Shown piece by piece: positions 26,255 to 34,759 of a stretch of 64,000 nt of DNA (its first letter is position 1; every line of letters starts with the position of its first letter). This stretch comes from Bradyrhizobium sp. cir1. GTDB lineage: Bacteria; Pseudomonadota; Alphaproteobacteria; Rhizobiales; Xanthobacteraceae. The notes under the pieces were generated by a model. That model was not told the DNA's origin, searched no databases, and saw only the letters and a list, made by a program, of their open reading frames with translations. Made by a program: the position numbers and the translations under genes. The stretch covers positions 558,001 through 622,000 of the forward strand of contig NZ_JACIHE010000001.1 in NCBI RefSeq assembly GCF_014198245.1, in the 5' to 3' direction.

Positions 26255-27568
26255 GTTCTTCTCGATCCGGATCACCTGCGGTCGTCCGCTGATCACCTTG
26301 TCCTTCTGCACGGCGGCGAGCGCACGGCGCACCGCGTCCTCGTGTGTTGCGTAGGTGATCAGGATGACGGGCACAGGGACCGCCTTGCCGTCAGCGGGCG
26401 CAGCGCCGCCATTGGGATGACGCTGCACGATCGACTCGATCGAAATCTTCTGCTCTGCAAGCCGGGTCGCGATCGCAGCCGCGGTGCCCGGGAAATCGCG
26501 CGCCAGCAGGCGGATGTAGTAGCCGCCTTCATGCCGCTCCATCGGCGCCTTCTTGGTGTCGCGCAAGTGCGAGATCGGCCGGCCGAACGGATTGGCGCGG
26601 ATGCCGCGCGCGACGTCGGCGATGTCGGCGACGACCGCCGATGCCGTCGCAGCACCACCGGCGCCGGGGCCGACCAGCGTGATCGGCGGAATGCCCTCGC
26701 CATCGATCGTGACCGCATTGGTGACACCCATCACCTGCGCGATCGAGGAGGATTTTGGAACCATGGTCGGATGCACGCGCTGCTCGATGCCCTTGGCGGT
26801 GCGAACGGCAACGCCAAGCAGCTTGACGCGGTAACCGAGATCGGCGGCCGCGCGAAGATCTTCCGGCGCGATGGAGGAGATGCCTTCGACATACACCGCG
26901 CTTTGAGCAACTTTCGTGCCGAAAGCAAGGCTGGCGAGAATGGCGAGTTTTTGCGCGGTGTCGTGGCCGTCGACGTCGAAGGACGGATTGGCCTCGGCAT
27001 AGCCGAGTCGCTGTGCATCCTTCAGGCATTCGGCAAACGAGAGGCCTTCCTGCTCCATCCGGGTCAGGATGTAATTGCAGGTGCCGTTGAGGATGCCGTA
27101 GACGCGGTCGATGCCGGTTCCGGCAAGACCCTCGCGTAACGTTTTGATGACGGGGATCGCGGCGCCGACGGCTGCCTCGAAATTCAGCGCGCCGCCGTGC
27201 TTTTCGGCGGCTTTCGCCAGCTTGATGCCGTGCTTGGCCAGCAGCGCCTTGTTGGCTGTGACGACAGACTTGCCGGCATTCAGCGCAGCTTCGACCGCGG
27301 AGAGCGCGGGATCGCCCGCGCCGCCCATCAGCTCGACGAAGCAGTCGACCTCGGGATGGGTGGCCAGCGCGAGCGGATCCTTGGCCCATTCGACGCCGCG
27401 CAGGTCGATGCTGCGCTTCTTGGCCTTCGAGCGCGCCGTGACGGCGACGACGCGAATACCGCGTCCGCTGCGGCCCGCGAGCACGCGCGCTTGCGTTTCG
27501 ATCAAGCGGACGACTTCGGCACCCACGGTGCCGAGCCCCGCTATGCCCACTTTCAGGGGTGCGACCAT
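26252..27568 (-). CDS. hom: Homoserine dehydrogenase
   Basis: Reduces aspartate semialdehyde to homoserine on the way to threonine, methionine and isoleucine. The 438-residue protein begins with the NAD(P) motif VGIAGLGTVGAEVVRLIE, has the substrate-binding block VYGILNGTCNYILTRMEQEG near residue 165, followed by AEANPSFDVDGHDTAQKLAIL, and ends with an ACT-like domain (GGYYIRLLARDFPGTAAAIA) that suggests allosteric control by threonine. It lies 29 bases after an aminotransferase gene and upstream of glpX. Its stop codon is formed at the border of repeat E1. Confidence 0.97.
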   Translation of the reverse strand: MVAPLKVGIAGLGTVGAEVVRLIETQARVLAGRSGRGIRVVAVTARSKAKKRSIDLRGVEWAKDPLALATHPEVDCFVELMGGAGDPALSAVEAALNAGKSVVTANKALLAKHGIKLAKAAEKHGGALNFEAAVGAAIPVIKTLREGLAGTGIDRVYGILNGTCNYILTRMEQEGLSFAECLKDAQRLGYAEANPSFDVDGHDTAQKLAILASLAFGTKVAQSAVYVEGISSIAPEDLRAAADLGYRVKLLGVAVRTAKGIEQRVHPTMVPKSSSIAQVMGVTNAVTIDGEGIPPITLVGPGAGGAATASAVVADIADVARGIRANPFGRPISHLRDTKKAPMERHEGGYYIRLLARDFPGTAAAIATRLAEQKISIESIVQRHPNGGAAPADGKAVPVPVILITYATHEDAVRRALAAVQKDKVISGRPQVIRIEKN

Positions 27569-27597
27569 GATGCTTTCAGAAAACCTGTCGAAGAGAA

Positions 27598-28818
27598 TTA
27601 GCGCCGGTTGGCGAGCGGAACGACGTTGTGCAACGTTTCGATGCCGCTTTCAAGGAAGCGGCGCACGCCGCGCGCGGCCTGCCTGATCCGTTGCTCGTTT
27701 TCCACCATGGCGATGCGGACATATCCTTCACCATGCTCGCCGAAGCCGACGCCGGGCGAGACCGCAACGCCGGATTTCTCCACCATCAGGGTCGCGAACT
27801 GCATGCTGCCGACGCTGCGGAAGGCTTCCGGCAGCGGCACCCAGGCAAACATCGAGGCCTCCGGCGGCGGAATCTCCCAGCCGGCGCGGCCGAACGATTC
27901 CACCAGCGCGTCGCGGCGCTTGCGATAGGTGTCGCGCATCTCCTTGATGCAATCATCCGGGCCGTTCAACGCCGCGGTCGCGGCGACCTGCACCGGCGTG
28001 AAGGCGCCGTAGTCGAGATAGGATTTGACGCGGGCGAGCGCTGCGATCACGCGCTCATTGCCGACCGCAAAGCCCATGCGCCAGCCGGCCATCGAATAAG
28101 TCTTCGACATCGAGGTGAACTCGACCGTGACGTCGATCGCGCCCGGCACCTGGAGCACCGACGGCGGCGGGTTGCTCTCGTCGAAATAGACCTCGGCATA
28201 GGCGAGATCGGACAGGATCAGGATCTCGTGCTTCTTCGCGAAGGCGACGAGGTCCTTGTAGAAGTCGAGGCTCGCGACATAGGCGGTCGGGTTGGAGGGA
28301 TAGCAGACCACCAGCGCCAGCGGCTTCGGGATCGAATGCACGATCGCCCGCTCCACCGCCTCGAAGAATTGCGGCGTCGGCTCCGAGGGGACCGAGCGGA
28401 TCACGCCGCCCGCCATCAAAAAGCCGAAGGCGTGAATCGGGTAGCTCGGGTTCGGACACAGGATGACGTCGCCGGGCGCGGTGATCGCCTGCGCCACGTT
28501 GGCAAAGCCCTCCTTGGAGCCGAGCGTCGCCACCACCTGGGTGTCGGGATTGAGCTTCACGCCGAAGCGGCGATCGTAATAGGCAGCCTGGGCCCGGCGC
28601 AGGCCGGGGATGCCGCGGGAGGCCGAATAGCGGTCGGTGCGCGGCTTGCCGAGCGTCTCCTTGAGCTTCTCCAGCACATGCGGCGGCGCCGGCAGGTCCG
28701 GATTGCCCATGCCGAGGTCGATGATGTCGGCGCCGGCATTCCGCGCGGCCGCCTTGGCCCGGTTGACCTGCTCGAACACGTAAGGCGGAAGGCGGCGGAT
28801 GCGGTAAAATTCTTCCAT
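27598..28818 (-). CDS. PLP-dependent aminotransferase, AlaC/LL-DAP aminotransferase type
   Basis: A 406-residue fold-type I aminotransferase. PLP-binding Lys239 lies in SMSKTYSMAGWRMGF; other signatures are the start MEEFYRIRRLPPYVFEQV, LGMGNPDLPAPPHVLEKL, ASRGIPGLRRA and CPNPSYPIHAFGFLMAGG. The combination is typical of the glutamate-pyruvate/LL-diaminopimelate aminotransferase annotations adjacent to hom in rhizobia. It probably supplies aspartate, alanine or a related amino acid for the same pathway. The ATG at 28818 is chosen; an in-frame start 19 codons earlier is unsupported. Confidence 0.92.
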   Translation of the reverse strand: MEEFYRIRRLPPYVFEQVNRAKAAARNAGADIIDLGMGNPDLPAPPHVLEKLKETLGKPRTDRYSASRGIPGLRRAQAAYYDRRFGVKLNPDTQVVATLGSKEGFANVAQAITAPGDVILCPNPSYPIHAFGFLMAGGVIRSVPSEPTPQFFEAVERAIVHSIPKPLALVVCYPSNPTAYVASLDFYKDLVAFAKKHEILILSDLAYAEVYFDESNPPPSVLQVPGAIDVTVEFTSMSKTYSMAGWRMGFAVGNERVIAALARVKSYLDYGAFTPVQVAATAALNGPDDCIKEMRDTYRKRRDALVESFGRAGWEIPPPEASMFAWVPLPEAFRSVGSMQFATLMVEKSGVAVSPGVGFGEHGEGYVRIAMVENEQRIRQAARGVRRFLESGIETLHNVVPLANRR

Positions 28819-29032
28819 GGCTCTCTGGGCTCCGGGCAACCGGTCAGAACAGAATCGACTGGCCACGAGCGCCAATCGCAGAAGCGCTCGGCCCGGCCGT
28901 TAAATGGCTCAAAATCAAATACTTAGAGCAATTTCTAGCGGCGGAGGCTGAAGTCGTTCGCCCTGACTCTCGGCTGAACTCAGGTCTTTTAGCACGGCAA
29001 GGCGGGGGCGCCAGCGATTACCTTGCACGGCC

Positions 29033-29308
29033 TCATTTGGCGTCCTTGGCGGCAACGGCCTGGCGATCGCGCGCGGCAGCAAGCTCGGCCTCGATCTTGG
29101 CGCGCTGGTCCGGCGGGATGACCGCCTGATCGCGATCGGGCGGCAGGTCGTGCACAGGCAAATAGGTGCCGGGCTCCTTTGGATGTGCCTGCGCATCCGC
29201 AGGCGTAAGATCCGCGAACTGACTCGAGCAGCCGCCGAGGGCGAGCGCCACCATCAGCAGCGCGCCGCGGATCGGCAGCGTCTTTTGCAGGTCCCTTAAC
29301 GCCAACAC
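29033..29308 (-). CDS. Small lipoprotein
   Basis: A 91-residue protein with a lipobox LALGGCSS whose cysteine would be lipidated after signal peptidase II cleavage. The mature part is short and charged (DLTPADAQAHPKEPGTYLPV and a C-terminal helix with EAELAAARDRQAVAAKDAK). The GTG start has AGGGGA seven bases upstream. No function is known; similar tiny lipoproteins occur in related genomes near hom. Next to phaC but divergently placed. Confidence 0.75.
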   Translation of the reverse strand: MLALRDLQKTLPIRGALLMVALALGGCSSQFADLTPADAQAHPKEPGTYLPVHDLPPDRDQAVIPPDQRAKIEAELAAARDRQAVAAKDAK

Positions 29309-29563
29309 TTGGGAATCCCCTACTCGTCCCAAAGCACGGCCCGGGTAAGCCTACCCGACACCACGCCCAAGCTCAAACCATTGCTGCCCGAAATGGTGCG
29401 AGCCAAGAATACAACCCCGGTCCCCACCAAGCCGGCCGGTGCGGCCTGATTATGACAGAACCAAGGAAACTTGTCGCAGTGCAGCACATCTTGGAGCGTG
29501 TTTAACGCCAAACCTGCGAGCTTCGCGGTGACGAATACGGAATGAATCGTTACTGTTCTGCGC

Positions 29564-31381
29564 ATGAGTACCGCCACGACCGACAAGCCCGGCTCCGGGA
29601 CAACCGAGACGAAGTTCGATGCGGAAGCCTTCGCGATGAATGTCGCGCGGGCGATGGAAAGCGGCGGCAAGGCGCTGGCCGCCTACCTCAAGCCGCGCGA
29701 GAGCGGCGAGGTGCAGGACCGCCCGCCGGCCGAGCTTGCCGAAGTCGTCAAGACCTTCACCGCGGTCGCCGAATACTGGCTGTCGGACTCTTCGCGCTCG
29801 TCCGATCTGCAGACCAAGCTTGCCAAGGACTATCTCGACCTCTGGGGCTCGGCGGCGCGCCGCATGGCCGGCCAGGATGCCGCGCCTGCGATCGCGCCCT
29901 CGCCGCGCGACAAGCGCTTCGCCGACCCGGAATGGAAGTCGAACCAGTTCTTCGATTTCGTGATGCAGCTCTATCTGCTCACGACCAAATGGGCGCAGGA
30001 GCTGGTGCGCGACGCCGACGGCCTGGATGCGCACACCCGCCGCAAGGCGGAGTTCTACGTCCAGCAGGTCACCAACGCGCTGTCGCCGTCGAACTTCGTG
30101 CTGACCAATCCGGAAGTGCTGCGCGAGACGATGGCGAGCAGCGGCGGCAACCTGGCGCGCGGCCTGAAGATGCTGGCCGAGGACATCGCGGCCGGCAAGG
30201 GCATGCTGAAGATCCGCCAGTCCAACCCGGACAACCTCGTCGTCGGCGTCAACATGGCGACGACGCCGGGCAAGGTGATCTACCAGAACGAGATGATGCA
30301 GCTGATCCAGTATTCGCCGACCACGGAGAAGGTGCTGCGCACCCCGCTCCTGATCGTGCCGCCCTGGATCAACAAGTTCTACATCCTCGATCTCAAGCCG
30401 GAGAAATCCTACATCAAGTGGTGCGTCGACCAGGGCATCACCGTGTTCGTGATCTCATGGGTCAATCCCGACAAGCGGCTCGGCAACAAGAGCTGGGAAG
30501 ACTACATGAAGGAAGGCCCGCTCACGGCGATGGACGTGATCGAGAAGGTCACCGGCGAGATGAAGGTCCACACCGCCGGCTATTGCGTCGGCGGCACCAT
30601 GCTCGCGACCACGCTGGCCTGGCTTGCCGAGAAGCGCCGCCAGCGCGTGAGCTCGGCGACGTTCTTCGCGGCGCAGGTCGACTTCACCCATGCGGGTGAT
30701 CTGCTGGTCTTCGTCGACGAGGAGCAGATCGCCGCGCTCGAGCATGACATGAAGACGGCCGGCGTGCTCGAAGGCTCGAAGATGGCGATGGCCTTCAACA
30801 TGCTGCGGTCCAACGACCTGATCTGGTCCTATGTCGTCAGCAACTACCTCAAGGGCCAGCAGCCGAGCGCGTTCGACCTGTTGCACTGGAATTCGGACGC
30901 GACGCGAATGACGGCGTCGAACCATTCCTATTACCTGCGCAATTGCTACCTGGAGAACCGGCTCTCGACCGGCACGATGGTGCTCGACAACACGCTGCTC
31001 GATCTCTCCAAGGTCAAGGTGCCGGTCTACAACCTCGCCACCCGCGAGGACCACATCGCTCCGGCCGAGTCGGTGCTGTACGGCTCGCAATTCTTCGGCG
31101 GCCCGGTGAAGTATGTGCTGTCCGGTTCGGGCCACATCGCCGGCGTGGTCAATCCGCCCGCCTCGAACAAGTACCAGTACTGGACCAACGACAACATCAA
31201 GGACGTCAGCGTCGCCGAATGGATGAAGGGTGCGGTCGAGCACAAGGGCTCGTGGTGGCCGGACTGGCGCGAGTGGCTGGGCAGCCTCGATCCCGAGGAA
31301 GTCCCGGCGCGCAGCGTCGGCAGCGAGGCGCTGCCCCCGATCGAGGACGCGCCCGGCAGCTATGTCAGGGTTCGCGCGTAG
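29564..31381 (+). CDS. phaC: Class I poly(3-hydroxyalkanoate) synthase
   Basis: Polymerises 3-hydroxyacyl-CoA, mainly 3-hydroxybutyryl-CoA, into cytoplasmic storage granules. Class I synthases are about 600 residues and this is 605. The catalytic cysteine is Cys341 in the lipase-like box GYCVGGT; the catalytic Asp lies in LATREDHIAP and the His in SGSGHIAGVVNPP. N-terminal helices with EWKSNQFFDFVMQLYLLTTK are typical. The start at 29564 lacks a strong ribosome site. The gene stands alone, with no phaA, phaB or phaP nearby. Confidence 0.97.
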   Translation: MSTATTDKPGSGTTETKFDAEAFAMNVARAMESGGKALAAYLKPRESGEVQDRPPAELAEVVKTFTAVAEYWLSDSSRSSDLQTKLAKDYLDLWGSAARRMAGQDAAPAIAPSPRDKRFADPEWKSNQFFDFVMQLYLLTTKWAQELVRDADGLDAHTRRKAEFYVQQVTNALSPSNFVLTNPEVLRETMASSGGNLARGLKMLAEDIAAGKGMLKIRQSNPDNLVVGVNMATTPGKVIYQNEMMQLIQYSPTTEKVLRTPLLIVPPWINKFYILDLKPEKSYIKWCVDQGITVFVISWVNPDKRLGNKSWEDYMKEGPLTAMDVIEKVTGEMKVHTAGYCVGGTMLATTLAWLAEKRRQRVSSATFFAAQVDFTHAGDLLVFVDEEQIAALEHDMKTAGVLEGSKMAMAFNMLRSNDLIWSYVVSNYLKGQQPSAFDLLHWNSDATRMTASNHSYYLRNCYLENRLSTGTMVLDNTLLDLSKVKVPVYNLATREDHIAPAESVLYGSQFFGGPVKYVLSGSGHIAGVVNPPASNKYQYWTNDNIKDVSVAEWMKGAVEHKGSWWPDWREWLGSLDPEEVPARSVGSEALPPIEDAPGSYVRVRA

Positions 31382-31445
31382 CGGACTCTGCGGCGCTCTT
31401 GTATAGACTCGCTCTCAACACAGCGACGACAGAGGGGACCGGACT

Positions 31446-31844
31446 ATGACGCGCGAATTGTTCTGGCTGACACTGACGGTGATCCTGACCGGGATCCTCT
31501 GGATTCCCTACACCATCAACCGCTGCCAGGTGCGCGGGCTCAGCGGCGCGCTGGCCAACCCCTCGCGCGGCGACAAGCCTCAGGCCGAGTGGGCCAACCG
31601 CCTGATGTTCGCGCACGACAATGCAGTCGAGAACCTCGTGCTGTTCGCGCCGTTGGTGCTGATCCTGAACGCGATCGATTATTCCTCGAAATGGACGGTG
31701 TTCGCCTGCGCCGTCTATTTCTGGGCCCGCGTCGCCCACCTGATCGTGTACGCGCTCGGCATCCCGGTGTTCCGCACGCTCGCCTTCACCGTCGGCTTCC
31801 TCGCACAGGCCGTGCTGGCGCTGGCAATCTTCAGGGTGGTTTGA
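31446..31844 (+). CDS. MAPEG-family membrane protein
   Basis: A 132-residue integral membrane protein with four hydrophobic segments and the family pattern ANPSRGDKPQAEWANR, then HDNAVENLVLFAPLVLIL. MAPEG members include glutathione transferases and peroxidases of membranes, and several are of unknown role. GAGGGG precedes the ATG. It follows phaC by 64 bases and may be cotranscribed. It converges on argC, with a repeat between the two stops. Confidence 0.85.
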   Translation: MTRELFWLTLTVILTGILWIPYTINRCQVRGLSGALANPSRGDKPQAEWANRLMFAHDNAVENLVLFAPLVLILNAIDYSSKWTVFACAVYFWARVAHLIVYALGIPVFRTLAFTVGFLAQAVLALAIFRVV

Positions 31845-31851
31845 CGCCACC

Positions 31852-31946
31852 TCCGTCGTCATTGCGAGGCGCGAAGCGACGAAGCAACCCAGACTGTCGC
31901 CGCGGTGGGAATTCTGGATTGCTTCGCTTCGCTCGCAATGACGGAG
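31852..31946. repeat. Intergenic palindromic repeat, family C
   Basis: Ends CCTCCGTCGTCATTGCGAG and CTCGCAATGACGGAGG are inverted, with GCGAAGCGACGAAGCAACCC against GGATTGCTTCGCTTCGC inside. It fills the convergent gap between the MAPEG and argC genes and could act as a two-way terminator. Confidence 0.85.
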
Positions 31947-31960
31947 GATAGAGATCCGCC

Positions 31961-32944
31961 CTACTCCTCCGACAGTCCCAGCATCAACCGCATGTTCTGC
32001 ACGGCTGCGCCCGAGGCGCCCTTGCCGAGATTGTCGAGCCGGGCGACCAGCACCGCCTGGTGATATTTGTCGCTGGCGAAGACGTAGAGCTCGAGCATGT
32101 TGGTCTCGTTGAGCGCCTCCGGCTCGAGCCGGCCGCCCTTGGTCGCCTCGTTCTGCAGCGGCATCACCTTGACGTATTTCGAACCGGCATAGCGCTTGGC
32201 CAGCGCGGCCTGAAGGTCGGCACCGCCAGGCTTCCCCGGCAACGTGTCGAGCTGGAGCGGCACCGAGACCAGCATGCCCTGCCGATAGTTGCCGACGGAG
32301 GGAATGAAGATCGGCCGCCGCGTCAGGTTCGAATAGAGCTGCATCTCCGGCAGATGCTTGTGCTCGAAGCCGAGCCCGTAGAGCTCGAAGGACGGGGCGC
32401 TACCGTCTTCAAAGCTCGCGATCATCGACTTGCCGCCGCCGGAATAGCCGCTCACCGCGTTGATGGTGACGGGATAGTCCGGGGGCAGCAGGCCGGCATC
32501 GACGATCGGCCGCAGCAGCGCGATGCCGCCGGTCGGATAACAGCCGGGATTGGAGACCTTGCTCGCCGCCTTGATCTTGCCGGCCTGGTCCGGCGTCAGC
32601 TCCGGAAAGCCGTAGGCCCAGTCGGGTGCGACCCGGTAGGCGGTGGAGGCGTCCAGCACCTTCGGTCCCGCCGCGCCCATGCTGTCGACCAGCGCGACCG
32701 TTTCCCTGGCGGCGTCGTCGGGGAGACAGAGGATAACGAGATCCACCTCCTCCATCAGCGCCTTCTTCGCCGCGGGATCCTTGCGCTTGTCGTCGGCGAT
32801 GGTCTTCACCGCAACGTCGCTCTGGAGCTTCAGCCGCTCGTTGATGCCGAGCCCCGTGGTGCCGGAGCCGCCATCGACGAAGACGGTGGCGGGCCTTTTG
32901 GCAGCGCCCGTGGTCGGGGTTTTCGTCGTCTCAGCGAGGCTCAT
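31961..32944 (-). CDS. argC: N-acetyl-gamma-glutamyl-phosphate reductase, short (type 2) form
   Basis: Third step of arginine synthesis, reducing N-acetylglutamyl phosphate to the semialdehyde with NADPH. At 327 residues it belongs to the shorter type 2 group. Nucleophile Cys135 is in [11 protein letters not shown]; His197 in FEHKHLPEM is the likely base. The nucleotide-binding start reads [16 protein letters not shown]. The start codon overlaps the paiB stop by four bases (ATGA), so translation should be coupled. Upstream of paiB lies an Arg-codon-rich small ORF with a consensus promoter. Confidence 0.93.
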   Translation of the reverse strand: MSLAETTKTPTTGAAKRPATVFVDGGSGTTGLGINERLKLQSDVAVKTIADDKRKDPAAKKALMEEVDLVILCLPDDAARETVALVDSMGAAGPKVLDASTAYRVAPDWAYGFPELTPDQAGKIKAASKVSNPGCYPTGGIALLRPIVDAGLLPPDYPVTINAVSGYSGGGKSMIASFEDGSAPSFELYGLGFEHKHLPEMQLYSNLTRRPIFIPSVGNYRQGMLVSVPLQLDTLPGKPGGADLQAALAKRYAGSKYVKVMPLQNEATKGGRLEPEALNETNMLELYVFASDKYHQAVLVARLDNLGKGASGAAVQNMRLMLGLSEE

Positions 32945-33609
32945 GGAATGCTCCCTTCGAGCTTGTTGGTTTCGGCCGCAAAGGCTTCCGGCCTCACGTC
33001 CTGCATCAGTTGCGCGATTTCCCTGGCGTCGGCAGCGGGCTGTGCGCCGAGCGCATTGGCGGTAGCAGTATAGTCGGCGTCTGACTTGTGCTGGTTGAGC
33101 TTGAAGCTGCCTTCGACCTCTTCAACCGTCATGAGCAGACCCACGATTCCCTTCTTCATCGCCTCGAGCCGCCCGGCCGTCATCTTGCCTGACGTCCACG
33201 GCTTCTTCGGCAGCAGCCAGGTCTCGAACTTGTCGCTGAGCGTATCGATCTGCACCGACAGCTCCGCGTCCGACAAGGGCCGCACCGGCCCGCTCAGATG
33301 CACCGACTGGTACAGCCAGGTCGGCACCTGATCCGGCGAGACGTACCAGTCAGGCGATACATAGGCATCGGGGCCGTTGACCGCGAGCAGCCAGGAGGCC
33401 GCACCGTCGGCAAGCTTTAGCAGCGGATTGTGACGGGCGAGATGAAAGGCGGCCTGCGGCGTGCCGTCTGCGGCATAGGTCAGATAGAACGGCAACGGCG
33501 AGGCGATCGGCTTCTTGCCGTCGAAGGCGCATATGGTGCCGAAGCCGCGCTCTTCGGCGAATTTCAGGCTCGCGGCGCGGTCCTGCTTGAAAAAGGGTGG
33601 CGTGTACAT
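32941..33609 (-). CDS. PaiB-family FMN-binding protein
   Basis: A 222-residue protein of the PaiB family, split-barrel flavin binders described in Bacillus as negative regulators of sporulation and protease genes. Signature stretches are [33 protein letters not shown] (not all conserved), [16 protein letters not shown] and [13 protein letters not shown], with [16 protein letters not shown] near the C-terminus. AGGAG lies six bases before the ATG, and an upstream TCTCCTG could pair with it. It is the first full-size gene of the paiB-argC unit. Whether it acts on arginine metabolism is unknown. Confidence 0.88.
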   Translation of the reverse strand: MYTPPFFKQDRAASLKFAEERGFGTICAFDGKKPIASPLPFYLTYAADGTPQAAFHLARHNPLLKLADGAASWLLAVNGPDAYVSPDWYVSPDQVPTWLYQSVHLSGPVRPLSDAELSVQIDTLSDKFETWLLPKKPWTSGKMTAGRLEAMKKGIVGLLMTVEEVEGSFKLNQHKSDADYTATANALGAQPAADAREIAQLMQDVRPEAFAAETNKLEGSIP

Positions 33610-33614
33610 CGTGG

Positions 33615-33668
33615 TCTCCTGCTGGCCTCCTTGTGGGAGCCGCCGGATCAGATCGCGCTGACAGGAGA
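33615..33668 (-). promoter_or_regulatory. Possible Shine-Dalgarno/anti-Shine-Dalgarno pairing before paiB
   Basis: In the transcript, TCTCCTG (33668 to 33662) is exactly complementary to CAGGAGA (33621 to 33615), which contains the paiB ribosome site, with one further G-U pair. The intervening 40 bases contain a smaller GGCTCC/GGAGGCC hairpin. Pairing would hide the ribosome site unless something holds the upstream arm open. This is a manual pairing; no folding energy was calculated. Confidence 0.5.
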
Positions 33669-33709
33669 GAGAATGCCGCGGATCGGGTCCAGCGGCAAAG
33701 ACGATGATC

Positions 33710-33787
33710 TCAAACGCGATCGACCGCCCAAACCGCTAAGCTGCGGCGGCGGCGACGGGCGAACAGGATGGTCGCTGCGTTGATCAT
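33710..33787 (-). CDS. 25-codon ORF with five consecutive Arg codons, candidate leader peptide
   Basis: A 25-codon ORF starts MINAATILFA, continues with five consecutive arginine codons (CGT CGC CGC CGC CGC), then SLAVWAVDRV and TGA. No Shine-Dalgarno precedes the ATG; instead a consensus promoter places the transcript start at or within a base or two of the ATG, so the message would be leaderless, as for the Trp leader of Sinorhizobium. It lies 100 bases upstream of paiB-argC, the latter an arginine biosynthetic gene. A ribosome slowed at the Arg run by lack of charged tRNA-Arg could alter the folding further down. The peptide itself resembles nothing I recognise. Confidence 0.6.
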   Translation of the reverse strand: MINAATILFARRRRRSLAVWAVDRV

Positions 33788-33795
33788 GGCGCGCG

Positions 33796-33825
33796 GCTAT
33801 AAGGCCAGTCGCGGTTCCCGTCAAG
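33796..33825 (-). promoter_or_regulatory. Sigma-70-type promoter for the Arg-leader/paiB/argC unit
   Basis: On the minus strand, CTTGAC is followed after 17 bases by TTATAG(C). This is near-perfect against the alphaproteobacterial housekeeping consensus CTTGAC-N17-CTATAT. The predicted start of transcription is 7-9 bases downstream, at the leader ATG. Confidence 0.72.
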
Positions 33826-33834
33826 GTGACCATT

Positions 33835-33950
33835 GTCATTCCGGGGCGATGCAAAGCATCGAACCCGGAATCTTGCACTACAATCTCGAGATTCCCAGGT
33901 GCGCAAGGGCGCACCGGAGTTCGCTCGCTTCGCGAGCACCCCGGAATGAC
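33835..33950. repeat. Intergenic palindromic repeat, family B (second copy)
   Basis: Begins GTCATTCCGGGGCGATGC with AGCATCGAACCCGGAATC inside and ends ACCCCGGAATGAC, like the copy next to glpX. The inner arms differ (ATTGCACT... and a GCGCAAGGGCGC hairpin). It lies between the DedA stop and the paiB leader promoter. Confidence 0.85.
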
Positions 33951-33955
33951 GGGCC

Positions 33956-34486
33956 TCAGATCACCCGCCAGATCCATTCCATGATTTTCGCGATCACGTC
34001 GCCGAACAGCAGCAGCGCGGCCGACCAGATCAGGGCCGAGACGAAATTGGCGGCCTGGAAGCTCCAATAGGGCATCTCGAAAATGCCGGCCGCGAGCGGC
34101 ACCGAGGCGCGCAAGGGGCCGAAGAAGCGGCCGATGAAGATGCTGGGTATCCCCCAGCTGCGCACGAAGGCCTCGCCCCTGGGCAGCAGCTCCGGATAGC
34201 GCGAGAGCGGCCACATCTGGGCAACGTGCTCCTTGTAGCGGTAGCCGAACCAGTAGGACACCCAGTCGCCCAGCGCCGCCCCGAGGCCGCCGGCGATCCA
34301 GACCGGATAGAAGCTGATGCCGCTGACCCCGATCAGCGCGCCGATTGCCACCAGCGCGCCCCAGGCCGGAACCAACAGCGAGATGAAGGCGAGCGACTCC
34401 CCGAAAGCCAGCAGGAACACGATCGGAGCCGCCCAGGCCTGGTGAGCGCGCACGAAATCGGCCAGGGCGTGCGCAAACTGCTCCAT
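33956..34486 (-). CDS. DedA/SNARE-associated family membrane protein
   Basis: A 176-residue membrane protein of the DedA (VTT) superfamily. FESLAFISLLVPAW-like start (GESLAFISLLVPAW), ALGDWVSYWFGYRYKEH near residue 74 and the signature FIGRFFGPLRASVPLAAGIF near 118 identify it; the arginine in GRFFGPLRA is the conserved functional one. DedA proteins are proposed lipid scramblases or undecaprenyl-phosphate flippases and influence envelope homeostasis. It is shorter than E. coli YqjA by about 45 residues. No operon partner. Confidence 0.9.
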   Translation of the reverse strand: MEQFAHALADFVRAHQAWAAPIVFLLAFGESLAFISLLVPAWGALVAIGALIGVSGISFYPVWIAGGLGAALGDWVSYWFGYRYKEHVAQMWPLSRYPELLPRGEAFVRSWGIPSIFIGRFFGPLRASVPLAAGIFEMPYWSFQAANFVSALIWSAALLLFGDVIAKIMEWIWRVI

Positions 34487-34759
34487 TCCAGAATAAGCCT
34501 TCCCGCCCGCTCAAGGTGCTGCTCGATGAAAACGACTGGTAAGCCAAGGGCTTGTGTGACATCAAGTCACAAAGGCCGGTCCAAACCGGCCTGGGACGTC
34601 AAATTGCCGGGAACTACTGGCAATGCGGCGTAAAATTGCCGGGATTGGCTCCCAACCACGGCGCCTAGCCGGCCCAGCGATAACCTTTCCAAGCCAGAAG
34701 TGGCATAGTCCGCTGAATCGATTCGCCGCCCACGCGGCCCTCTAAGCACATCAAGATAT

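Larger units (their letters stand above)
33610..33955. other. Leader region of paiB-argC plus family B repeat
   Basis: This 346-base stretch holds, on the minus strand, a sigma-70-like promoter, a 25-codon ORF with five consecutive Arg codons and a potential anti-Shine-Dalgarno pairing, and, next to the DedA gene, a copy of the family B repeat. Each is listed separately. Confidence 0.7.
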
